A stretch of 64,000 bases of DNA from Longimicrobium sp. (GCF_036388275.1 NZ_DASVSF010000053.1:107335-171334); one strand, 5' to 3'; numbered from the stretch's first letter, positions 10,288 to 22,467 are shown. Translations and numbers: made by a program. Notes: a model not told the origin generated them from the sequence alone.

Positions 10288-11043
10288 TCAGAGCCGCTCC
10301 AGCAGCCCCGCCTCGGCAAACGAGTAGTAACCGTGCTCGCCCACGATCACGTGGTCGTGCACGGGAATGCCCACCAGCCGTCCGGCCACGCACAGCTCGC
10401 GGGTGAGCTCCTTGTCCTGGGGCGAGGGCGTGGGCCGGCCGCCGGGGTGGTTGTGCACCACCACCACGCACGACGCGCTCTCGGCCATGGCCGGGCGAAA
10501 GACGTCGCGCGCGTGGATGTTGGAGTGGTCCAGGGTGCCCCGCGTGACCACCACCTCGCGCAGCACCTCGTTCTGGCGGTTCAGCAGCAGCACGTGGAAC
10601 TCTTCCTGGGGAAGGTCGCGCATGGCTAGGCGCATGCGCTCGTACACGTCGCGCGCCGAGGCCACCTGCACGCGCACGGGGAGCGACTCGCGGGCGGCGC
10701 GCCGGCCCAGGTCCAGGGCGGCCAGGATCTTGGCGGCCTTCGCCGGTCCGATGCCGGGCACCTCGCAGAGCGCGCTGAGCGGCGCCTGGCTGATGCGCCG
10801 CAGCGATTCGTCGCCCCCCTCGGGCGCAAACCAGTTCAGGAGGTCGCCCGCCAGGTCCATGGCCGACCGCGGCGGCCGGCCGCGCCGGGGTGGCTCGCCC
10901 GTTTCGATGAGCAGCGCCAGCAGCTCGCGGGCGGACAGCGCCCCGGCGCCCTGCGCCCGCAGCCGCTCGCGCGGCTTTTCGGACTCCGGCCACTTCTTGA
11001 TGCTGACGAAGGCGGGGGGAATGGGACACGTGATCGTGACCAT
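10288..11043 (-). CDS. radC: RadC-family JAMM/MPN+ protein
   Basis: A 251-residue RadC protein. A helix-hairpin-helix-like segment (LCEVPGIGPAKAAKILAA, about 92-109) precedes the MPN+ domain. The metal-binding JAMM signature is visible as HNHPGGRPTPSPQD at 197-210, with the family's FHVLLLNRQNEVL and HDHVIVGEHGYYSFAEAG ends. ATG 11043 is chosen because the family normally begins shortly before IKKWPESEKPRERL. RadC proteins were named for a repair phenotype, but their role remains uncertain and some occur with mobile DNA. Confidence 0.9.
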   Translation of the reverse strand: MVTITCPIPPAFVSIKKWPESEKPRERLRAQGAGALSARELLALLIETGEPPRRGRPPRSAMDLAGDLLNWFAPEGGDESLRRISQAPLSALCEVPGIGPAKAAKILAALDLGRRAARESLPVRVQVASARDVYERMRLAMRDLPQEEFHVLLLNRQNEVLREVVVTRGTLDHSNIHARDVFRPAMAESASCVVVVHNHPGGRPTPSPQDKELTRELCVAGRLVGIPVHDHVIVGEHGYYSFAEAGLLERL

Positions 11044-11161
11044 GCACGCGGCTCCGGGACCGGGGTTTCGCCAGGCGCCCGCACCGCGCAGGCACCCGAA
11101 CACATCCCGAATATAATCCCCCTCCGCCTTCCACACCAGCCACTTTTCCCGCCTGGGGGCA

Positions 11162-11222
11162 GGTGCGTGAGTGCATGAGTGCCGAAGTGCGAAGCGGGAG
11201 CCCGGAGCATTCCGCTCCGGGC
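11162..11222. repeat. 8-bp tandem repeat and perfect 9-bp hairpin
   Basis: Between secA and radC, a decaying 8-bp repeat (GTGCGTGA, GTGCATGA, GTGCCGAA, GTGCGAAG, about 11164-11195) runs into a hairpin GCCCGGAGC-attcc-GCTCCGGGC at 11200-11222. There is no U-run on either strand, so it is at best a weak terminator for secA or an intergenic repeat element. Confidence 0.55.
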
Positions 11223-11251
11223 CCCCGCCCGCTGTCCTCCTCTCCCCTGCC

Positions 11252-14521
<3,270 letters not shown>

Positions 14522-14540
14522 CTGCGTTCCTTCAGCCTGA

Positions 14541-15122
14541 TCAATGGGAAAGGTCCCGGTACAGCCGCTCGCGCTCGATGACGGCGCGGACGGCCTCGGG
14601 AACCAGGTATCGAATGCTCTTGCCCGCCGCGGCCAGGCGGCGGACCTGCGTCGACGAAACGTCCACGCGGGTGATCTCGACGGCCCGGGCTGCGACGCCC
14701 TCGGACGGCGAAAGCGCCTCGCCCGCGCGCGAAACCACCACCAGCGTAGCCAGGCGAAGCACCTCTTCGGGCTCGCGCCAGCGATGGAGCTCGCCCAGGA
14801 TGTCGGCGCCGGTGATGAAGAACAGCTCGGCGCCGGGCTCGCGCGCGCGCAGCTCCCGCAGCGTGTCGACGGTGTACGACGGGCCCTGCCGGCGCAGCTC
14901 CCGGTCGTCGGCGGCGAAGCGCGGGTCGCCGCCGATGGCGGCCCGCACCATTTCCAGCCGCAGCTCCGGCGGTGTGCGTACCCGTCCCGCCTTCAGCGGG
15001 TGGACGGCCGAGGGCACCCACAGCACCCGGTGCAGCCCCAGCGCCTCGCACGTTTCCGACGCGGCTACCAGGTGCCCCAGGTGCGGCGGGTCGAAGGTGC
15101 CGCCGTACACCCCCAGGCGCAC
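14541..15122 (-). CDS. nadD: Nicotinate-nucleotide adenylyltransferase
   Basis: A 193-residue nucleotidyltransferase starting at GTG 15122 (VRLGVYGGTFDPPHLGHL). The GTFDPPHLGH motif carries the (H/T)xGH adenylyltransferase signature, and the C-terminal SSTQVRRLAAAGKSIRYLVP segment is the second conserved site. It adenylates nicotinate mononucleotide in NAD synthesis. No ATG exists near the conserved start, so GTG is required. The upstream lipoprotein gene stops eight bases before it, so the two are likely co-transcribed. Confidence 0.94.
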   Translation of the reverse strand: MRLGVYGGTFDPPHLGHLVAASETCEALGLHRVLWVPSAVHPLKAGRVRTPPELRLEMVRAAIGGDPRFAADDRELRRQGPSYTVDTLRELRAREPGAELFFITGADILGELHRWREPEEVLRLATLVVVSRAGEALSPSEGVAARAVEITRVDVSSTQVRRLAAAGKSIRYLVPEAVRAVIERERLYRDLSH

Positions 15123-15130
15123 GGGCCGTG

Positions 15131-15904
15131 TCAGCGTCCGGCCGAGTCGGCCGGGGCCGCGGCGGGAAGCATGCGGGCCTCGGCGCTCTGCGGGAACTGG
15201 GCGAGCAGCCGCGCCCGGGCGGCGGCCTCTTCCTCGCGGTACCCCATGCGGCCGTACGCCTCTACCAGCCGCAGCAGCGCCGGAGCGGCCGACGGGGTGT
15301 CGGAGTACGAGTCCAGCACCTCGTTGAAGTACACCAGCGAGGCGTCGTACAGGCCGCGGCGGAAGTAGAAGAACCCGTTCTGGTACGCCTTGTCGGCCAG
15401 CTTGTGCCGCATGGCCGTGATCCACTCGCGGGCCTGCGCGGCGTCGGGGGTGGCGGGGTACAGCGAGGCGTACGAGTCGCAGTAGGTGATGGCCGCGACC
15501 GTGTACTCCTGGTCCAGCTGCGCCCGGGGCGACAGGCTGTGATACGCCTGGCACAGGCCGAACCGCGCCTGGATGGCCTCGGGGTCCGAGGGAAACTCGG
15601 TCGCCACGCGCAGGTAGTCGGAGGCGGCGGTCACGTAGTCGCGCGCCTGCATGTGGCTGCGGCCCAGCGCCATCAGCGCGGGCTTCAGCCGCGCGTCGGC
15701 GCCGGCCGCGGTGACGAACTGGGTGAGGAGCTCGGCGGCGCGGCGCCAGCGGCCGGCCTCGTAGGCCCGCATTCCCTGCGCGTACGCCGACTCCAGGGTG
15801 AGCGGCGGCGGGGTGCGGAAGATGGCGCAGCCCCCCAGGGTGGCGGCGGCGGCAAGGGCCACGAGGGCCCGGCGGATGGGTGTCTGGTAAGTCATGGGCT
15901 GCAT
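15131..15904 (-). CDS. BamD-like outer-membrane assembly lipoprotein
   Basis: A 257-residue lipoprotein with TPR-like repeats. The signal peptide ends in the lipobox LGGC (Cys26 from the ATG at 15904; ATG 15895 is an alternative). It is followed by SAYAQGMRAYEAGRWRRAAE and a series of paired helices. The pattern, including FYFRRGLYDASLVYFNEVLD, matches the BamD/YfiO family, which helps BamA insert beta-barrel proteins. A YbgF/CpoB-type TPR lipoprotein is a less likely alternative. It lies between a TPR gene and nadD. Confidence 0.8.
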   Translation of the reverse strand: MQPMTYQTPIRRALVALAAAATLGGCAIFRTPPPLTLESAYAQGMRAYEAGRWRRAAELLTQFVTAAGADARLKPALMALGRSHMQARDYVTAASDYLRVATEFPSDPEAIQARFGLCQAYHSLSPRAQLDQEYTVAAITYCDSYASLYPATPDAAQAREWITAMRHKLADKAYQNGFFYFRRGLYDASLVYFNEVLDSYSDTPSAAPALLRLVEAYGRMGYREEEAAARARLLAQFPQSAEARMLPAAAPADSAGR

Positions 15905-15942
15905 GTACCCGCGGAGCGTCCGCAGGTTCTCTCGGGTGCGTG

Positions 15943-16671
15943 TCACGCGGACCGGGCCTCGCCGCGGCGCCGCTCCAGCATGCCCAGGTAGGCGGAAACC
16001 TGCGCGTTCGCGGGCTGCTGCTGCAGGCAGCGCCGCCACTCGCGCTCGGCCGCGTCCAGGTCGCCCGCGCGAAAGCGGGCCAGCCCCAGGTTGGCGCGCG
16101 CCTGGGCGAACCCGGGGTTCTGGTCGAGCACGGCCTCCAGCTCGGCGGCGGCCTCGTCCAGGCTGCCCATCTCGATGAGGGTGCGGCCCAGGCGAGTGCG
16201 GATGTCGAGGAACTGCGGGCGGATCCCGACGGCCGCCCGGTACTGCGCCACCGCCTCTTCGGCCGCGCCCGCCTGCTCGTACGCGTCGCCGAGCTCGCGG
16301 TGCAGGTTGGCGATGCGCGCCGCGGCGGCCGACGGAAAGCGTCCGCCCTTGGCCTCGTCGGCCTCGGCGGCGCGGCGGAACGACTCGCGCGCCTCGTCGA
16401 CGCGGCCCAGGTCGTTGAGGGTGATCGCCTGGTTGACGTGCGCCTCGACGTAGCCCGGGTTCAGCTCGGTGGCGCGCGCGAAGGCGGCCAGGGCCTCGTC
16501 GGCGCGCCCCAGCATCGACAGGCACAGCCCCAGCATGTTCTGCACGTCGGCGAACCCGGGGCGCTGCGCGGCGGCGGCCTGCAGGTCGTCCAGCGCGGAC
16601 AGGTACTGGCTGCGCGCCAGCGCGTCCCTGCCGCGCGCGATCAGCTGCTCGACTGCGGGCTCCTGCGTCAT
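15943..16671 (-). CDS. Tetratricopeptide-repeat protein
   Basis: A 242-residue soluble protein made almost entirely of TPR helices. I count about six repeats, with clear units at GRADEALAAFARATELNPGY, GRVDEARESFRRAAE, GAAEEAVAQYRAAVGIRPQF, GSLDEAAAELEAVLDQNPGF and GDLDAAEREWRRCLQQQPAN. There is no signal peptide from ATG 16671, which has AAGGA upstream. The frame stays open for 42 more codons to an ATG without a ribosome-binding site. It is probably a scaffold; its partner is unknown. A terminator-like hairpin lies only 33 bases upstream of the start. Confidence 0.85.
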   Translation of the reverse strand: MTQEPAVEQLIARGRDALARSQYLSALDDLQAAAAQRPGFADVQNMLGLCLSMLGRADEALAAFARATELNPGYVEAHVNQAITLNDLGRVDEARESFRRAAEADEAKGGRFPSAAAARIANLHRELGDAYEQAGAAEEAVAQYRAAVGIRPQFLDIRTRLGRTLIEMGSLDEAAAELEAVLDQNPGFAQARANLGLARFRAGDLDAAEREWRRCLQQQPANAQVSAYLGMLERRRGEARSA

Positions 16672-16703
16672 TCGTCCTTGCTCTCGGGGCGGGCCGGAAC
16701 GCG

Positions 16704-16734
16704 AAAAAACCGGGAGAACATAGGCGTCTCCCGG
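16704..16734 (-). terminator. Terminator-like hairpin in the TPR gene leader
   Basis: Minus strand: CCGGGAGA, a 9-nt loop, TCTCCCGG, then U6. It has the form of an intrinsic terminator, but it lies upstream of the TPR start codon (16671), with no minus-strand gene before it. It could attenuate the TPR transcript or block antisense readthrough from the divergent region. Confidence 0.55.
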
Positions 16735-16832
16735 CAGTGCGGCAACCCGGGGGTCCGCGGCAGGCGGCTTGCACGACCCTGGAGGCCGGTCCATTTTCGG
16801 CGCTCGCCGCTCCCCCTTGCGCTCCCCCGTGC

Positions 16833-17972
16833 ATGCCGCGCACCTCCGAACCCGTGCTGGGCGCCCTTCACCTGCGGACGTGGGCGCTTCGCGTTCTTTC
16901 CTCGGCCGGTTCCCCGCCCCCCCCGCCCCCGGTTTCCCGCGAGGGATGGGGGCTGTTCCTGCGGGTGGAGCGGTGCGCGCTCGCCCTGGCCGCACGCGGC
17001 GCCGGGCCCGACGACCCGGCCGGGAGCCAGGCGATCCGCGCCCGGGCCGTGGACGAAAGCCGCAGCATCCTGTCCGCACGGGCAGAACTGCGCCGCCTGG
17101 GCGAGGCGGTGCGCGGGCCGGGGCTGTCGCTGGTGGTGCTGAAGGGGGCGGCGCCGCTGCTGTACGGGGGGCGGCAGGTGCCGATGCAGGACGTGGACGT
17201 GCTCGGCACCCCCGCCACGGCGCGTGCGGTGGCGGAGGCGCTGGACCGGTCCGGGTTCCAGGGGCAGGGCCGGGCCGCCTCGCACCGGCTGGCGGTGCGC
17301 ACGCAGGAAGCGGGGCTGCCGGTGGAGATCCACACCACCGCCCCCGGCCTCCCTCCCGCCGCGCTGGACCGCGCCGTTCCCGTCCCCCACTCGCCGCTGC
17401 GGGTGCTTCACCCCGCCGACCACCTGCTTCACCTGCTGGTGCACTCCGCCGTGCACCACCCCGACCGGCGCGGCCGCCTGCGCGACCTGCTCCTGATCGC
17501 CGACGCGGTGGCCCGGTGCGCGCCCGGCGACCTGGACGCGGTGCGCGCGGCGGCGGCCCTCGAGGCACAGGCGGGGCCGGTGACGGCGCAGCTGGAGCTG
17601 GCGAGCGCGATCGCGAACGGCGCCGAGGCCGAGGTCGACGGTTTCGCGCTCACCGCGGCCGGAAGCTACCTGATGACGGAAGCGTTTCCGCGGTGGGGGC
17701 TGCGGGGGGCCGTGCTGGAATACGCCTGGCTGGCCGGCGGCGCCGCGGTGGCGGCGCGATCGGGAGCGCCGTCGGCGCGCGGCGCGCACACGCTCGGCAT
17801 CGCCTCGGCCGTCGCGCCGCTGGCCTGGCTGCGGCGCCACGCACCCCGGGCCGAGCAGGCCGCCCGCGTGCTGTTGCGGCGCGGCCGGGAATGGGCGCTG
17901 CTGCTGCCGGTGGGGCTGTTCATCGCCCGGGCGGCGGAACGCGCGGTCCGCGAAACGCAAGGGGCCGGGTGA
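16833..17972 (+). CDS. NTP_transf_5-type nucleotidyltransferase-fold protein
   Basis: A 379-residue protein from ATG 16833 (MPRTSEPVLG). The segment LVVLKGAAPLLYGG followed by QVPMQDVDVLG (about residues 100-125) is the core signature of the uncharacterised nucleotidyltransferase family PF14907, which is often found in or near polysaccharide and peptide-modification loci. The two Asp of QDVDV would bind metal. The C-terminal half is Ala-rich and helical with an HPADHLLHLLVHSAVHH segment. No substrate can be deduced. It faces the EPS locus and its stop codon lies inside the shared terminator. Confidence 0.75.
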   Translation: MPRTSEPVLGALHLRTWALRVLSSAGSPPPPPPVSREGWGLFLRVERCALALAARGAGPDDPAGSQAIRARAVDESRSILSARAELRRLGEAVRGPGLSLVVLKGAAPLLYGGRQVPMQDVDVLGTPATARAVAEALDRSGFQGQGRAASHRLAVRTQEAGLPVEIHTTAPGLPPAALDRAVPVPHSPLRVLHPADHLLHLLVHSAVHHPDRRGRLRDLLLIADAVARCAPGDLDAVRAAAALEAQAGPVTAQLELASAIANGAEAEVDGFALTAAGSYLMTEAFPRWGLRGAVLEYAWLAGGAAVAARSGAPSARGAHTLGIASAVAPLAWLRRHAPRAEQAARVLLRRGREWALLLPVGLFIARAAERAVRETQGAG

Positions 17973-18000
17973 AGCTCGCTTCACCCGGCCCCTTCGTTTT
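17959..18000. terminator. Strong bidirectional terminator
   Basis: A perfect 16-bp stem (17959-17974 pairing with 17979-17994) with a CTCG loop, followed on the plus strand by CGTTTT. The TGA stop of the nucleotidyltransferase gene (17970-17972) is part of the stem. The same hairpin lies 18 bp beyond the stop of the leftward EPS operon and can serve both. Confidence 0.8.
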
Positions 18001-18017
18001 CCCGCCGCGCGCCGGAG

Positions 18018-19346
18018 CTAGCGGCTGCCCTGGGCGAAGAGCAGCACGCTGAGGGTCTTGGCCATCACCCGCAGGTCGAAGAGCGGCGTACGGTGGCGGA
18101 TGTAGTACAGGTCGTACTCCAGCTTGATGCGGGCGTCCTCGACCGAGGCGCCGTATGGGTAGCAGACCTGCGCCCATCCCGTGATCCCCGGCTTCACCAG
18201 GTGCCGCAGCTCGTAGTAGGGCACCCGCTCGGCCAGCAGACGCACGAACTCGGGACGCTCGGGGCGGGGGCCCACCAGGCTCATCTCGCCCCGCAGCACG
18301 TTCACCAGCTGCGGAAACTCGTCCAGGCGCGACAGCCGCAGCCACTTGCCCAGCCGGGTGATCCGGGTGTCGTTGCGCACCGCCCACACCGCCCCGGTGC
18401 CCCGCTCGGCGTCGGCGCGCATGGTCCTGAACTTGATGATCTCGAAGACGCGGCTGTTGGCGCCCACGCGCTTCTGCCGGTGGAACACCGGCCCCGGCGA
18501 GTCCAGCCGCACCAGCAGCGCCAGCACCAGCCCCACGGGCAGGAACAGCAGCAGCAGGGCCAGCGACGCCCCGATGTCGACCAGCCGCTTGACCTTGGCC
18601 TCGAACCGGCGGTGCGGGAGGAACCCCGAGGCGAACGCCACCCACTCCTTGGTCAGGTGGTTCACGGGAACGCGTCCGGTGAGCGCCTCGTACGGAGGGA
18701 TGATGTCGGTGACGGGGACGCCGTGCGTGCGCGCCTCCAGCAGCACGTCGAGCGTTTCCTGCGAAAGCGGCCCGGTCACCGCCACGATGATCTGCTCCAC
18801 CCCGTCGCGAAGGGAATCCCCCCCGGACCGGCGCGACGCCACGATCCGGCGCAGGGTGGTCCCCCCGTCGGCGCACACCGCCACCACCTCGTGGGCCCGG
18901 CTTCCCTTCATCACGCGCACCAGCGCCTCGGCCGCCTCGCCGCTTCCCACGATGGCCACCCGAAGCGGGGGCAGCGACACGTGCATCACCCAGTTCAGCG
19001 CCTGGTTGCAGATGGGGTGCACCAGCATCACCAGGGCCAGCACCGACAGCAGCAGCGCGTGGGGCAGGCGCAGCGAGTCCAGCAGGTACGCCAGGGGCGC
19101 GGCGATCCCCGCCACCAGCACCGAGGCCATCACCAGCCGCTGGAGCGTACGGCGCCCGCTGACGCGCACGTCGATCTCGTACATTCCGCTCAGGTAGAAC
19201 GCGAGCGGGTAGGTAAGCAGCAGCACCACGGTGGCCATGAGCCCCGTTTCGGGGCGCACGTCCAGCAGCCACGCCGAAACGAGCACGGCCCAGCCCACCA
19301 CCGCCGAGTCGGCGAGGACGCGCACCACCTTCCGGGGGAGCGTCAT
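18018..19346 (-). CDS. Polyprenyl-phosphate sugar phosphotransferase (EPS initiating enzyme)
   Basis: A 442-residue membrane protein from ATG 19346; an in-frame TTG at 19445 could extend it. Four or five N-terminal helices (about 10-115) precede a Rossmann-like CoA_binding_3 region (VAIVGSGEAAEALVRV). A further membrane segment (VDIGASLALLLLFLPVGLVL) opens the bacterial sugar-transferase domain with FEIIKFRTM, SRLDEFPQLVNVLRGEMSLVGPRP and PGITGWAQV. It transfers a sugar-1-phosphate to undecaprenyl phosphate to start the repeat unit. It is the last gene of the leftward EPS operon. Confidence 0.93.
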   Translation of the reverse strand: MTLPRKVVRVLADSAVVGWAVLVSAWLLDVRPETGLMATVVLLLTYPLAFYLSGMYEIDVRVSGRRTLQRLVMASVLVAGIAAPLAYLLDSLRLPHALLLSVLALVMLVHPICNQALNWVMHVSLPPLRVAIVGSGEAAEALVRVMKGSRAHEVVAVCADGGTTLRRIVASRRSGGDSLRDGVEQIIVAVTGPLSQETLDVLLEARTHGVPVTDIIPPYEALTGRVPVNHLTKEWVAFASGFLPHRRFEAKVKRLVDIGASLALLLLFLPVGLVLALLVRLDSPGPVFHRQKRVGANSRVFEIIKFRTMRADAERGTGAVWAVRNDTRITRLGKWLRLSRLDEFPQLVNVLRGEMSLVGPRPERPEFVRLLAERVPYYELRHLVKPGITGWAQVCYPYGASVEDARIKLEYDLYYIRHRTPLFDLRVMAKTLSVLLFAQGSR

Positions 19347-19596
19347 GATGTAGCGTTCGGCCGGCGGCGTTTCGGCCCGGTCCGGGATGGCGATGCGCGC
19401 GACGGTCACCTTGGCGGTGACGGACGGCGGCTCTTGGATGCTCAAATCTGCTTTCTCGGCGGTGTCGGGCCGGACCCGGAGGCGGCGGTGGCCTGGCGCG
19501 GAGGCCGGCGGTTCATGCGGTAGGCAAAGCCGGGGCGCGCATCGCGCGGAGCACCATTGTAGCGGGTCGGCGCCGCACGCGCAAGCGCACGCCCCT

Positions 19597-20805
19597 TCAG
19601 CGTTTACGCACCGGCTCGGCCAGCAGTTGCTCGTACACCGCCTCGATGCCGCGAACCATCTCGCCCGCCCCGTAGCGGGGGGCCACGAAGCGCCGCGCGT
19701 TCTCGCCCAGGCGCCGGGCCAGGACGGGGTCGGCCAGCAGCGAGGCCACTGCCGCATGCACCGCGCCGGGGTCGTACGGCGGCACCAGGACGCCGGTTTC
19801 CCCGCTCTTCACGATCTCGGGAACTCCGCCGACGGCGGTGGCCACCACCGGGCGCCCCGTGATCATGGCCTCGGTGAGGGAGCGCCCCAGCCCGGCCCAC
19901 GCCGCGGTGGACACGTACACGTCGAAGTGGGGAAGTATCCGCTCCACGTCGCTTCGCTGCCCCACCACGCGGATCTGCGGGAATGGCCGGGCGCTCTCGC
20001 GCACTGCGTCGGCCAGGGGGCCGCTTCCCACCATCACGAAATAGGTGCGCGGGTGGCCGGCCAGGTACCGCCGGGCCGCCTCGACGAAGACGTCAGGGGC
20101 GTTCTGGTCGGCCAGGCGCGCCACGAACCCCACGACGGGCCAGTCCTCGTCCAGCCCCAGCGAACGCCGGACACCGGGGTCGGAGGGAGCTTCGAAGCGC
20201 CGCAGGTCGATGCCGCTCACCACCGTAGTGAGCTTCCGGGCCGGAGCCAGCCCCAGCTCCACCGAGCGGTGCAGGTTGGAGTCGCAGACGGTGATGATGC
20301 GGTCGGTGACGCGCGTGGTGGCTTTTTCCATGGCCAGGTACGCCGGCCTCACCGCCCGCGGAAAGGAAAGATCCTCGCCCGGGACGGTGTGGTAGGTATG
20401 CACCACCGCCCGCGTGCGCGCCAGCGCGGCGGCCCACCGCCCCACCAGCCCCGCGTTGGCGCTGTGCGTGTGCACCACGTCGTAGCGCTCGCGGCGCAGG
20501 ATGCGGGCGATCTGCGCCACGGCGCGCGCGTGCCCGGGAACGCTGAACGAGCGGGTGATGTCGGGAAGAACGTACAGCCGGTCGGCCACGCGCCGGGCGC
20601 GCTCTTCGGTGCTCCCCCCCGCCCCGCCCATCAGGTCTACCCGGTAGCGCGACCGGTCCAGCCCCTCGACGGTGAGAAAGGTGTTGTCCTGTGCCCCGCC
20701 CACCACGAACTCGGTGATGATGTGGAGCACCCGGACGCGGCGGTCCTCGCCCGCCCCCGGGTCGGGGGCGGCGCGCGGGGCGTGCTCGAGTTCCAAAGTG
20801 GTCAC
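19597..20805 (-). CDS. Glycosyltransferase family 4
   Basis: A 402-residue GT-B glycosyltransferase. The N-terminal domain opens RVLHIITEFVVGGAQDNTF and contains VVHTHSANAGLVGRWAA. The C-terminal donor-binding domain shows GFVARLADQNAPDVFVEAA, VGSGPLAD and the GRSLTEAMITGRPVVATAVG segment with the family's Glu. It is predicted to add a sugar to the lipid-linked EPS repeat unit on the cytoplasmic side. A 14-bp gap separates it from the upstream sulfotransferase; 250 bp separate it from the phosphotransferase. Confidence 0.92.
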   Translation of the reverse strand: MTTLELEHAPRAAPDPGAGEDRRVRVLHIITEFVVGGAQDNTFLTVEGLDRSRYRVDLMGGAGGSTEERARRVADRLYVLPDITRSFSVPGHARAVAQIARILRRERYDVVHTHSANAGLVGRWAAALARTRAVVHTYHTVPGEDLSFPRAVRPAYLAMEKATTRVTDRIITVCDSNLHRSVELGLAPARKLTTVVSGIDLRRFEAPSDPGVRRSLGLDEDWPVVGFVARLADQNAPDVFVEAARRYLAGHPRTYFVMVGSGPLADAVRESARPFPQIRVVGQRSDVERILPHFDVYVSTAAWAGLGRSLTEAMITGRPVVATAVGGVPEIVKSGETGVLVPPYDPGAVHAAVASLLADPVLARRLGENARRFVAPRYGAGEMVRGIEAVYEQLLAEPVRKR

Positions 20806-20819
20806 GCTGGGATCGCGGG

Positions 20820-21641
20820 TCAGGTGCGCCAGGCGGGAAGCTCCCGCCCCAGAAGGTCTTCGACGAACGCCACGTCGGGGGCGAACTCCCGCAGCAGCCG
20901 GGCGCGGGTGTCGCCGTCCATCCGCGGCGCGCCGCCCATGCCCCCCGAGTACACGCGCTTCAGGTTCAGGCGCTTCGCCAGGTTGATGGGCCCGTACAGG
21001 CGCCGCTCGCGCAGCCAGTCACCGCCCCGCGTGGCCGCCCGGGCCAGCAGGGGAAAGCGCGGCAGCGACGCGGCGTTCACCCGCTCGCCCGCGCTGGCCG
21101 GCAGTGGAAGGGGCGCAAGGGCGGCGAAGGCGTACACCTGCTCCAGCACCCGCTCGGGATGCGCGGCGATGTCGTCGTGAAGCACGGCCAGCACCCGCTC
21201 GCGCCCGAACTCGCGGAACCAGCGCGGAAGGTGGGTGGCATACCGGCTTCCGTCCAGGATCGAGGGCATGGCCTCGACGGCCTGGCCGAACGACCCCGCC
21301 ACCCGCCCCTTCTTCAGGTGGTGCAGGTACAGCGAGAACGTGCGCTCGGCCGGGTGCCGCAGGTTGGCCACCACCAGGGCGCCGGGGCTGTGCTCGCGCA
21401 CGCGCCGGGGTGCCTCCCGGTGTTCCAGGTAGGTGGGGCCGATCTCGGCCAGCCGCTGGCCCGGACGCGCGTGCCGGAAGTGGGACGCGTACCACTCTTC
21501 CCCGTTGCCGAACCGGACGTCGAAGAAGAACGTTTCCTTGACACCCTGGGGAAAGCACAGGTCGGGGTGCCCGCGCAGGCACTCGTACAGCCAGGTAGTG
21601 CCGGCCCGCTGCGGGCCGATCCCGATCAGGTCCAGTTTCAT
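20820..21641 (-). CDS. PAPS-dependent sulfotransferase (first of two)
   Basis: A 273-residue sulfotransferase. The 5'-phosphosulfate loop is GPQRAGTTWL at 9-18, and the 3'-phosphate-binding region appears as VVANLRHPAERTFSLYLHHL (about 89-108). A YATHLPRWFREFGRERVLAVLHDD segment is typical of the family. It would sulfate a sugar hydroxyl of the EPS or its lipid-linked unit using PAPS made by the CysD/CysNC proteins of the same locus. The start is ATG 21641. No membrane segment is visible. Confidence 0.88.
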   Translation of the reverse strand: MKLDLIGIGPQRAGTTWLYECLRGHPDLCFPQGVKETFFFDVRFGNGEEWYASHFRHARPGQRLAEIGPTYLEHREAPRRVREHSPGALVVANLRHPAERTFSLYLHHLKKGRVAGSFGQAVEAMPSILDGSRYATHLPRWFREFGRERVLAVLHDDIAAHPERVLEQVYAFAALAPLPLPASAGERVNAASLPRFPLLARAATRGGDWLRERRLYGPINLAKRLNLKRVYSGGMGGAPRMDGDTRARLLREFAPDVAFVEDLLGRELPAWRT

Positions 21642-21669
21642 GACGCGTCTCCCGGCCTGCTCCCACGCC

Positions 21670-22467
21670 TCACCCGGCCTCCGCGGCGCGTTCGGCGAAG
21701 ACGAACAGGGTGGGCTTCACGAAGTGCGGCGCGTGCCGCTGGTGCGCCACCCCGAACCGGTACAGCAGGCGCGAAAACCCGAAGTGGGCGGGCTCGGCCT
21801 GGTAGCCGTACACGTAGTGGCTGAAGCCGTGGCGGCTGAGCATGCGCCGGAGCTTCCACACCGTGTTGCAGCGGTAGACGGTCGGGAACACGTCGCGCTC
21901 CTCGCGCGCGTCCCGGGCGTAGGCGGTGCGAACCACCTTGGCATGGTACCGGCCGGGAACGGCCCGGGCGAGCACGCCGAAGTAGCTGAACACGTTGGTG
22001 GTGCGCATGCACAGCTTGCCGCCGGGGCGAAGCACCCGCCGCAGCTCGGAAAAGAACAGGGACGGATCGGCCACGTGCTCCAGGACGAAGTTGCTGACCA
22101 CCATGTCGACCGAGGCGTCCGGCAGCGGCCAGGGCTTCGCCGGGTCCAGCAGGTGGAACTCGTCGATGGTGGGGTTGTCGGCGGCGTCGGGGTCCACGTC
22201 GATCCCGATCACCCGCGCGCAGCGGCCGCGCAGCGACGAAAGCTCGCGGCGCACGTCGACGGTGTCCTCGGCCGCCTTGCCGCGCCCGCACCCCACGTCG
22301 AGCACCCGGTGCTCGGGGCGCAGCAGGGCGTTCACGCGCAGGTAGAAGATGATCCCCTGGTCCTCGTCGGTGAAGCCGCCGTACCGGCTCTGCGGGTAGA
22401 AGCGGGTCCTGAGGTCGGTCGACTGGGTCGCCACTGGTTTCGATGAAGTTGAATGCTGAAGGTCCAC
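21670..22467 (-). CDS. Class I SAM-dependent methyltransferase
   Basis: A 265-residue methyltransferase. I choose GTG 22467, two bases after the stop of the upstream glycosyltransferase; the in-frame ATG at 22518 would overlap that gene. Motif I is VLDVGCGRGKAAED, motif II has VIGIDVDPDAADNP and motif IV lies in VDMVVSNFVLEHVADP. The C-terminal half is Arg- and aromatic-rich (FVKPTLFVFAERAAEAG end). It probably O-methylates a sugar of the polymer (inference from context). Confidence 0.85.
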   Translation of the reverse strand: MDLQHSTSSKPVATQSTDLRTRFYPQSRYGGFTDEDQGIIFYLRVNALLRPEHRVLDVGCGRGKAAEDTVDVRRELSSLRGRCARVIGIDVDPDAADNPTIDEFHLLDPAKPWPLPDASVDMVVSNFVLEHVADPSLFFSELRRVLRPGGKLCMRTTNVFSYFGVLARAVPGRYHAKVVRTAYARDAREERDVFPTVYRCNTVWKLRRMLSRHGFSHYVYGYQAEPAHFGFSRLLYRFGVAHQRHAPHFVKPTLFVFAERAAEAG

